64,000 bases of DNA from Leishmania donovani (Eukaryota > Euglenozoa > Kinetoplastea > Trypanosomatida > Trypanosomatidae), in NCBI RefSeq assembly GCF_000227135.1, contig NC_018248.1, forward strand, positions 405,670-469,669, read 5' to 3'. Positions within the stretch are counted from its first letter, which is position 1; each line of letters opens with the position of its first letter. Both the position numbers and the translations under genes were made by a program. Below, piece after piece: positions 41,819 through 49,000 of the stretch. Below the pieces are notes generated by a model. The model had not been told where the DNA came from. It searched no databases and was given only the letters and a program-made list of their open reading frames with translations.

Positions 41819-41936
41819 GAGTACGACCATACTTGAGTGAAAACACCATATCCCGTCCGATTTGTGAAGTTAAGCACTCACAGGCTCCGTTAGTACTGAG
41901 GTCAGTGATGACTCGGGAACCCGGAGTGCCGTACTC
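41819..41936 (+). rRNA. 5S ribosomal RNA
   Basis: A 118-base gene recognisable by its start GAGTACGACCATACTTGAGT, the TTAAGCACTCACAGG region, the internal control segment (TACTGAGGTCAGTGATGACT) and an end (GTACTC) that pairs with the start. It is transcribed by Pol III with TFIIIA and TFIIIC. It is the first gene of the Pol III cluster and shares its strand with the three tRNAs, as is common in Leishmania, where 5S genes lie dispersed among tRNAs. Confidence 0.95.
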
Positions 41937-41942
41937 TTTTTT
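41937..41942 (+). terminator. Pol III oligo-T terminator of 5S rRNA
   Basis: Six T residues directly after the 5S 3' end. Confidence 0.85.
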
Positions 41943-42020
41943 CCCTTTTCTACGCAGCTGCCCCCCTTTCCTACCAAGGCCAGCGTGCAGTGCTTGAAGC
42001 GATAGGCCTAGGAATTCATC

Positions 42021-42092
42021 GGTCCAGTGGTCTAGTGGCATGATTCTCCCTTAGGGTGGGAGAGGTCCCGGGTTCAATTCCCGGCTGGACCC
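42021..42092 (+). tRNA. tRNA-Pro (anticodon AGG)
   Basis: 72 bases. The acceptor GGTCCAG pairs fully with CTGGACC, and C is the discriminator base. The anticodon stem CTCCC/GGGAG closes the loop TTAGGGT, giving anticodon AGG. The B box GGTTCAATTCC lies at 42071-42081. No intron. Confidence 0.95.
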
Positions 42093-42096
42093 TTTT
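42093..42096 (+). terminator. Pol III oligo-T terminator of tRNA-Pro
   Basis: Four T residues directly after the discriminator base. Confidence 0.75.
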
Positions 42097-42125
42097 CCCT
42101 CTACCCCGCCTCCGTGCGCCATCGC

Positions 42126-42154
42126 GGGGCCCCATCCTTTTTAGATGGGCCCCC
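42126..42154 (+). other. GC-rich hairpin between tRNA-Pro and tRNA-Val
   Basis: The left arm 42126-42136 pairs with the right arm 42144-42154: six base pairs, one C-C mismatch, then four G-C pairs, around a 7-base T-rich loop. No known RNA family was recognised. Confidence 0.6.
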
Positions 42155-42223
42155 CGACCCTTAGGGCCTCGCCATGGCCGACGCCCAATGCACAGCTATG
42201 AAAATTTACGGGACCATCACCAA

Positions 42224-42297
42224 GCGCGGTTGGTCTAGGTGGTTATGACGTCGCTTTAACACGGCGAAGGTCTCGGGTTCGAGTCCCGAACTGCGTA
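42224..42297 (+). tRNA. tRNA-Val (anticodon AAC)
   Basis: 74 bases. The acceptor GCGCGGT pairs with ACTGCGT with two G-U pairs, and A is the discriminator base. The anticodon stem TCGCT/GGCGA closes the loop TTAACAC, giving anticodon AAC. The B box GGTTCGAGTCC lies at 42276-42286. No intron. Confidence 0.94.
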
Positions 42298-42298
42298 C

Positions 42299-42303
42299 TT
42301 TTT
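42299..42303 (+). terminator. Pol III oligo-T terminator of tRNA-Val
   Basis: Five T residues starting two bases after the discriminator base. Confidence 0.8.
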
Positions 42304-42360
42304 CTTGCTTGGCTTTATGGACTTTATATAGTCCAGAGTGGATGAGGACACTGTGATGTA

Positions 42361-42433
42361 GCATTCCTAGCTCAGTCGGTAGAGCGCACGGCTCTTAACC
42401 GTGTGGTCGTGGGTTCGATCCCCACGGAGTGCG
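42361..42433 (+). tRNA. tRNA-Lys (anticodon CTT)
   Basis: 73 bases. The acceptor GCATTCC pairs with GGAGTGC with one wobble, and G is the discriminator base. The anticodon stem CACGG/CCGTG closes the loop CTCTTAA, giving anticodon CTT. The B box segment GGTTCGATCCC lies at 42412-42422. No intron. Confidence 0.95.
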
Positions 42434-42434
42434 C

Positions 42435-42439
42435 TTTTT
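42435..42439 (+). terminator. Pol III oligo-T terminator of tRNA-Lys
   Basis: Five T residues two bases after the discriminator base; the last terminator of the cluster. Confidence 0.8.
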
Positions 42440-42672
42440 CCTCCCTAGCAGGAGTTGCCGCCAAAAAAGGCGCCCGGAAAAGAGGTGTGGAGGGGGCCGT
42501 GTGCGTGTAAGTTGGGGGGTGGGTGGGGTACCAGGCGTTGCAGGATGGACAGCGAACGAGCATGGTGTCACGGAGGTGTGTGACGCTCTCTGATGGCGAT
42601 GTTTATACGCATAAATTTGATTTTTTTTTTCTATGGCGTGACTCGCACGGGCCGTGTGTGGCAAGTAACTGC

Positions 42673-44766
42673 TTACTCGTCGTCGTCCGCCGCTTCGGAG
42701 AGGTCGCCTGCGGAGACGGAGAACATGGCTGAGTCGTCCTCGTCCTCATCGTCCTCCAACTCCTCGTCCTTCGACGACGAGGTGCTGCTCTCGGCGGCCT
42801 TATCGGCGTTCGTTGCGTTCGCCTCAGCGTCCTCCTCGCCCTGTAACTTGCGCAGCCGCGGTTCGACCTCCTCCTCCAGCAGCGCCGCTAGCGCCTCGGA
42901 GTAGTGGGCCATGGCGCGCGAGTACGCCGCCTCGCTGAGCCAGCCGCGGCGCTGCCCACGCCGCGCCAACTCCATCGGCGCAGTCGCTGGCTCGACGCAG
43001 CGCACCACGTCCGCCATGTACGGGTCGTCCATCACGTCGGCGAGTTGGAACGGGACGTAGAGCTGCCCACGGCGGATGTTGCGGCACTGCATCTCCAGCA
43101 GCGTCTGACGGCGCGCGTGGCCTGGCAGGCTCTTGTACTCGACGCGCCGCACCCTGTCGCGCTCGAGCAGCAGGCGCAGCACGCTCTCAATGTGAGGCGA
43201 GCGCGACACGTCCCGCAGCCGCACACCGACGTCGGAGCGGCGCAGCAGCCGCACCGTAATGCGCTCGTACATGACGCTGCTGGCGCTCGCGTACGGGTCA
43301 TAGCCGAGTCGCAGCCGCAGGCGGTTGAACGGGCCGTTGCGAATGAGGTACGTGAAGCACTGCATCACCTGCTTATTGCGGTAAGCGCGCGGGCACAGCC
43401 CCGATTGCAGCATGGCGTCCTGCAGGTCCTGCACCACCCACGACGGCCGCTCCGCCAGCAGCCGCACCATCATTTGGACCTCGGGCGGGTCAGTGTCGAG
43501 CCCGCCATCGAGGGAGCTTCCCATCGAGCGCAGGAAGCTGTTGTGCGCCGCCTGCCGCGTCGGCAACACGGCCGATTCCTCCGCGCTGATGCTGATGGTC
43601 GGCAGCGTCGCAAAGTCGTACTGCGCAGCTGCCGAGCCACCGTTGGCATCCCCCGCGAGCCTGTCGTCTCTCGGTGCTGCGGTCGCAGAGACGGTCGCCA
43701 CGGCGGTGTTCGGGTCTCTGCCGGGCTCGTATCTCACCTCGAACGGGGCCCGCGCGCTCAAGAAGTGCTGCGGCGGAAAGACGTCCGCGCCGCAGAGCGA
43801 CGGCGCCGCCTGCAGCTGCTCCGGTGTGAAGAGCGCAAATGTGAAGTCGGCTGGACGCGCCAGCTCCATCTCGCGCGAGACCACCCCAACAACCTCTGCG
43901 CTCAGGTCACTCGTCCTGGCCGTGCCACGCGCGTCCTTGTCGCCGTGCGCAGATCCCCCTTGCCCCTCCTCCGCGCTGTCTACTTCCTCGCGAAGCACTG
44001 CGTTAGTGACGGGGTCGCGGTACCGGCGGATGTGGCGGCGCTGGCGCACCCGTAGCAACAAGTCGTTGCGGTAGTACCCGTTGACAAGCAACTGCGGCTC
44101 CGTGGAGGCGAATACCTCGCGGCGGCGGCGCTTCTGAGCTTGCAGGTGCGCCGCCGCCGCTGCATCGTGCGCATCCGCGCACCCATCCCCGCCGACCCCG
44201 GTGCCGCTTGCACGGTCCTCTTCATCCTCCTCGTCGCTGCCGCTGCCCCAGTTCGTGCTGCGCCACCCGCTGAAGATCGGCACGGTGCAGTAGTGGCGGT
44301 GGTGGCGCGTGAGGAGGCGCAGCGCCGTCCGCTGGCCTCGCACACCGCGTGCCGTCTGAACGGCTGTCCGCTTCGCCACCGTGGGCGGGAAGGCGCGCGA
44401 CGCACTCTCGTCGCTATCGCCGCCGCTGCTGCTACTCGGCACATCGTCGTCGCCCTCATCATCCCCTTCCGGCTCCTCCGCGCTGTCGTGCGCGGCACCC
44501 GCATCGCCGCGAGATGTCGTCTGCTGTGGCGTGGCGCGGTGAAGACATGGAACGACAAACGACGCAGGCAGGAAGGCCTCCACCTCGCGCCGCTCTCCCG
44601 CGTGTGCCGACGTACTCGGGTGATCGGCGCCGCCGAGCATCGCCGACGATGTGGTGACGGTTGGCGTCACCGCAAAGGGCAGCTCGACACTAATGTAGCT
44701 GCGAAACGCCGGCATCGCGGGCTTCTCACTGCCGGCGGTGGCGGGAGAGTCATGTGGAGCGGTCAT
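42673..44766 (-). CDS. Probable TFIIIC subunit of the tau95/GTF3C5/Sfc1 family
   Basis: A 697-residue protein whose order of motifs follows GTF3C5. Near the N-terminus are RSYISVELPFAV and AMLGG (about 22-46), like the VEYPG..MLGG opening of the family. NDLLLRVRQRR (about 232-243) matches the LLLRIRKR strand. FPPQHFLSARAPFEVRYEP (about 329-347) matches the LPPAIFSR..VP..YRY segment. ERPSW (439-443) and NGPFNRLRLRLGYDP (477-491) match ERPIW and NGPW..LWVRFGYDP of the DNA-binding domain. The last 40 residues are very acidic, as in yeast tau95. TFIIIC binds the A and B boxes of tRNA genes and recruits TFIIIB. The middle is low complexity. It is the first minus-strand gene beside the Pol III cluster. 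The assignment rests on motif comparison from memory. Confidence 0.8.
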   Translation of the reverse strand: MTAPHDSPATAGSEKPAMPAFRSYISVELPFAVTPTVTTSSAMLGGADHPSTSAHAGERREVEAFLPASFVVPCLHRATPQQTTSRGDAGAAHDSAEEPEGDDEGDDDVPSSSSGGDSDESASRAFPPTVAKRTAVQTARGVRGQRTALRLLTRHHRHYCTVPIFSGWRSTNWGSGSDEEDEEDRASGTGVGGDGCADAHDAAAAAHLQAQKRRRREVFASTEPQLLVNGYYRNDLLLRVRQRRHIRRYRDPVTNAVLREEVDSAEEGQGGSAHGDKDARGTARTSDLSAEVVGVVSREMELARPADFTFALFTPEQLQAAPSLCGADVFPPQHFLSARAPFEVRYEPGRDPNTAVATVSATAAPRDDRLAGDANGGSAAAQYDFATLPTISISAEESAVLPTRQAAHNSFLRSMGSSLDGGLDTDPPEVQMMVRLLAERPSWVVQDLQDAMLQSGLCPRAYRNKQVMQCFTYLIRNGPFNRLRLRLGYDPYASASSVMYERITVRLLRRSDVGVRLRDVSRSPHIESVLRLLLERDRVRRVEYKSLPGHARRQTLLEMQCRNIRRGQLYVPFQLADVMDDPYMADVVRCVEPATAPMELARRGQRRGWLSEAAYSRAMAHYSEALAALLEEEVEPRLRKLQGEEDAEANATNADKAAESSTSSSKDEELEDDEDEDDSAMFSVSAGDLSEAADDDE

Positions 44767-46082
44767 GGCTCAGCAAAGCATACGGGCTATGTGTCGCGAC
44801 TGCTCTTCCCGACCTTTTTCCCGCAGAGCTCATCACATGTCGAGCGTTGACCCAGGCCACGGGCAGGAGAAGGGAGCGGAATACATGCATGAGCCATGAG
44901 GGCAGAGGGGGAGAGAATAGGGGGTGATGGTAGGAGGGCAGACGACGGTGATGGATATCAAGGAGGGCACGAGAGGCATGCAGCGGTGACAGAGGCGGCG
45001 CGCCGACGAGGGGTGTGCGCGACGGACAGGGGGAGATGCGATCGCCGTCGCTATCCCTCCGCTACTACTCCACCTCCACTTCCTTCCCACAGATCAGTCA
45101 ATGATGCACCGCAACACGCATGCGCTATTGTACTCTCTCTGTAGGTGCGACTGCTATGGGGGAGGCGACTGTACGCACCCACACACAAACAACACGGGCG
45201 GCTGTCGAGCGTCCGTGTAACAGGACGCGTATAACATGAAGATGACGCCCGTCCATCATGTCGACTCAGCTTATCTTCTTTTTGTTGGGTTTTGCTTCGA
45301 GATGCATGTGCGTGCCGTGCTCCAGGTGAAACGGAGAAGGAAAGGAGCGACGGACAGTGGACGGCACACACGTGCAAGAGGGGAAAGGGAAGGAAAGAGA
45401 AGGGGGGGGCTATGTACACGAGCATCATGGAAAACACTTCAGAGGATATCAAGCAAAGCAAAAAGTTATTGCCAACATCACGAGCGTCACTCGTCGGCAT
45501 CCCGAGCACCGGTGTTGCACAACACCGGGCACACGCGGGTAGGCACAGGACGCAGACCTAACAGATCGCACAAGAGAGAGAAAGAGAGGTCTAACAAAAA
45601 ACAGTCGGGAAACATATTCAGTGGAGCACGGCATGCCAACGAGAGCAAGAGACCGAAAGAGGGAGGCAGTGAAGGGGAGGGGATTACCGTTGTGCGTGTG
45701 CGCTTGTCCTGCCACTGACAGCAGGCCCTACCATCTCTCCCTCCTGTCTCTTTCTCTCTTTCCCTCCTCCACACTCGCCGCTAGCGTATTGAGCGCCGCC
45801 CTGGTTGGACCGATCACTTGACGCATGACGGCCGCGGGTGGTGGTGCGCTGGGCTGGGAGAGAGGACGGAGAAAGAGAAGCCCGACGGCATCCACACACA
45901 CACACACACACACACGTGGGCCAACGAACGCCAAGACGCTATACATTGCGCGCAGAGACAAAGTCAACTAGTAAAAGGATACAACAGCAACAGAGCGGTG
46001 TGGCGACGTCAGAGGCCACACACAGAGGACACGCACGCACATCCACCTTTTCAGCACCACACCGCTTCCGCACCCGCATGCC
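44767..46082 (-). other. Spacer upstream of the TFIIIC-like gene
   Basis: About 1.3 kb with no convincing gene. It holds a CA repeat (about 45893-45915) and purine-rich plus-strand stretches, which are pyrimidine tracts on the transcribed minus strand and suit splice acceptors for the TFIIIC-like gene. Confidence 0.5.
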
Positions 46083-49000
46083 CTATAGTCTGCCTCGTAG
46101 CGTACGCTCCATGCGCCGGCACTGGTGCTCGCGGAACGTTTCTTGGATGACCGTCGCGGCCTCCTGCCGCGCAAGCATGCAGTGCCGCTCCTGGTGAGCC
46201 TTTCGCCGCCGCGCCGCCGTCCGCTGCGCCTGCACACGCCGCCAAAAGCTTTGGATGATAATCGCAGCACGGTCCAGCATGTCTTGCAGAAGAACGTGCT
46301 CCTGCCGCTCCGCCTCCACGGCGGCGCGCCACAGGGGCCAGCTTCGCCGCACCAGCCAGCCACGAATGTGGCACTGCAGCCGCGTGGCTGCTGCCTGTCT
46401 CCGCTGGCGCTTCTTGATACGGTGAACATCGCGGTGGTGCCGCCAGCAGTCTTGCAGAAGCCGCGCGGCCCGCTCGCGCTGGTGCAGGTCCGCGGCTGTC
46501 GAAACCTGCTGACGGGACTTGTAGCAGCGATAGGCGCGCTGAATTGACGCGGCCGCGGCGCGCTTCTGCTCTGCCTCGCGACGGCGCGCGTTGCAAGCCT
46601 CGCGCTGCTGGTACGTCGTGTTGAGCCAGAAGAGCTCCCTCACCACCTCGGCTGGGTCCGCCTTCTCCGCAAACTCTTGGTGACTCACGAGCACCCGCTC
46701 CAGCTCGGCTTGCTTCAGGTCGGCGAGCTGCTGCCGCGACCTTGCGCAGCGGTACGCACACTGAATAGCTAAAGCAGCACGCTGCTGTCGCGCCGCCAGC
46801 ACCGCCGTCCGCCGCGCCTCCTCGCGAGCCTGCGCTACAAGCCCGCGCACGTAAACACGCTCGTAATGGCCGCGGTAGAGTGCCTGGATCTTTGTGGCGG
46901 CGGCATGCCGATTGGCGAAACGGTGCCGCTCCGCCTCCGTCAGCTGCCCGACGAGGCAGTCGCGAAGGCGATCGCGCGAGAGCACCTGCGCCTGCCGCGC
47001 GCGCACGAAAGAGTTCACCAGTGACACGTGCGCTTCCCACTGCATTGCGTAGTACAGCTCGAGTGCGGCCTCCTCGCGCCGGAGGATGCGACGCCGCGCG
47101 AACTCGCGCTGGGCGAGCTGCACGCGCCACCACATCTGAACGTGCACTGCGGCCACGAGGCGCTGCTGCGTCACGACGCGCTGGTGCGCCGCGCGCCGCC
47201 CCGCCATAATCTTGCGCCAGAAGCACTGCACCACCAGCGCCGCCTCCGCATCACGAGCACGCTCCTTGATGCGCTGGCTCAACTCGCGGCTCAGCTGCCG
47301 CCGCGACCGTCGCGAGTGCCACGCGCGCTGGATGCGCACCGCAGCAGCGGAAAAGGCTTGCAACTCCTCTCGGTCTCGCTCCACCGCCTTGCGGGTAACG
47401 TGCCCGCGCCAGACCGACTGGATCATGATGGCTGCCTCCTGCCTGCGCAGGCGATGCATCTTCTTCCGGTGTTCGCCACGGTAGTAGGCCTCCGTCTCCT
47501 TCGCGCGCTGAAGATGCAGGAAGTCAGCGAAAGCACGCTGGATGCGGCGGGCAGCGGCGTCCTCCAGGTGTAGCTGACGCGCGCGGCGCAGATCAGCAAG
47601 CTGCACCCGTGCTCTGTACACGCGGTACGCACGCGTGATGACGTCAGCGGCGGCCACTTCGCGGCGCATGCGCTGGACCTTGTCCTTTGCCGCGGCACAG
47701 CGCCACGCCTGCTGCAACACACACACAGCGGCCATGCGCCGCGCCGTCTCGCGCTCTTTGACCGCGACCCAGTACGCGACACGCCGTTCCAGCGCCATCT
47801 CGCGCCGTGCCGCAAATCCGCGGCCCACCCGCTGCCACACTCGCACGACTGTATCGTGGCGCTGGTACATGCGGCGGACACTAGCCACAAGTCGGTCGCT
47901 GAGGCACGCTGTGCAGCACGCCTGCAGGACACCGATGGCGCGAGCCTGAAGCCGCTTCTGCTGCTGCTGACGCAGAAGTTCTGCGTGGTAGGCGGCAAAC
48001 TCGCGTGCTTTTACTGCCTGCCAGCACTCACGTAGCCAGCGCTGCACACGCGATGCTGCACGGATACGCTGCTGCTCCGCCTTGTACACCAGGAACGCAC
48101 GCCGCAGCACCCTCATGCGATACCAGCGTTGGATGCGGACTGCGTGGCGCACGAGACAGTCATGCTCCGCCTGCAGACGCGCGCGGCGGATCTTGGCGAC
48201 GTAGCACCGCCAGAGACTCTGTAGCCGCGTTGCCGCCCGATGCTGGCGCGCCTCCCGCATGGCGAAGAAAGCATGCAAGGCGCGCTGCTGACCATAGTAG
48301 GCGGAGCAGATGGCACGGCAGGCACTCTGGATCATCACCAGCTTGCTCTGCATCGCGGCCGAACGTACCTCCTGGTCACGGCGGTACACGCGATAGTAGG
48401 CATACCACGCGCGAGTGAGGTAGCCGCGAACGACGGCCTGGATGTGGACGGTGGCCCGTACGCGGCGCTGGCGCGCGCGGTGCTCGTCGAGCTCTGCCCG
48501 CTTCATGCGGTACTCCAAGTAGGAACTCTGGATGCGCCTGGCAGCTACCTTTTGGCGGAACTGCCACTGCTCATCCTTCCTTCGGTTCGCCTCTGCTCTG
48601 GCCGCGAGGAAGGCAGCACGCCGCTCGCAGAAGGCGCGGTAGCCGCGCTGGATAGTGCGGGCTGCGTAGTAGTGCCGCGCCTGGTTTGCGCGGTACGTGC
48701 GGCGAATCTGCAGCCGGCGGAGAAACTGGCGCGCCCGCGCTTGCAAGACGCGACACGCAACTTCCTGCCGCGCCAACTCCTCCGCTTGCTGACGGGCACG
48801 CTCCTCCGCCTCGCGGGCGTGCTGCACGCGGACACGCACGAGAAAGCGGCGCACCACGCGCTGGAGTCGCAGAGCGGCGGCTATCAGCGTCGCCACCCAC
48901 GTCCGCGCCAGCACACCACGCCAAATACGTTGAATCTGCGCGGCGGCGCGACGGCACCGCTCGACTTCCGTCTTACTCTTTTCGCTGATCAGCTGTTGAA

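Noticed and set aside
42904..44055. Open frame of about 383 codons antisense to the TFIIIC-like gene
   Set aside because: Shadow of the GC-rich gene on the other strand. The minus-strand frame carries ordered family motifs and a normal start; this one does not.
46051..47226. A 391-codon frame on the minus strand in a different frame within the IQ gene
   Set aside because: Overlaps the IQ array out of frame and is Ala/Arg/Gly rich, as expected from frame-shifted GC-rich repeats.
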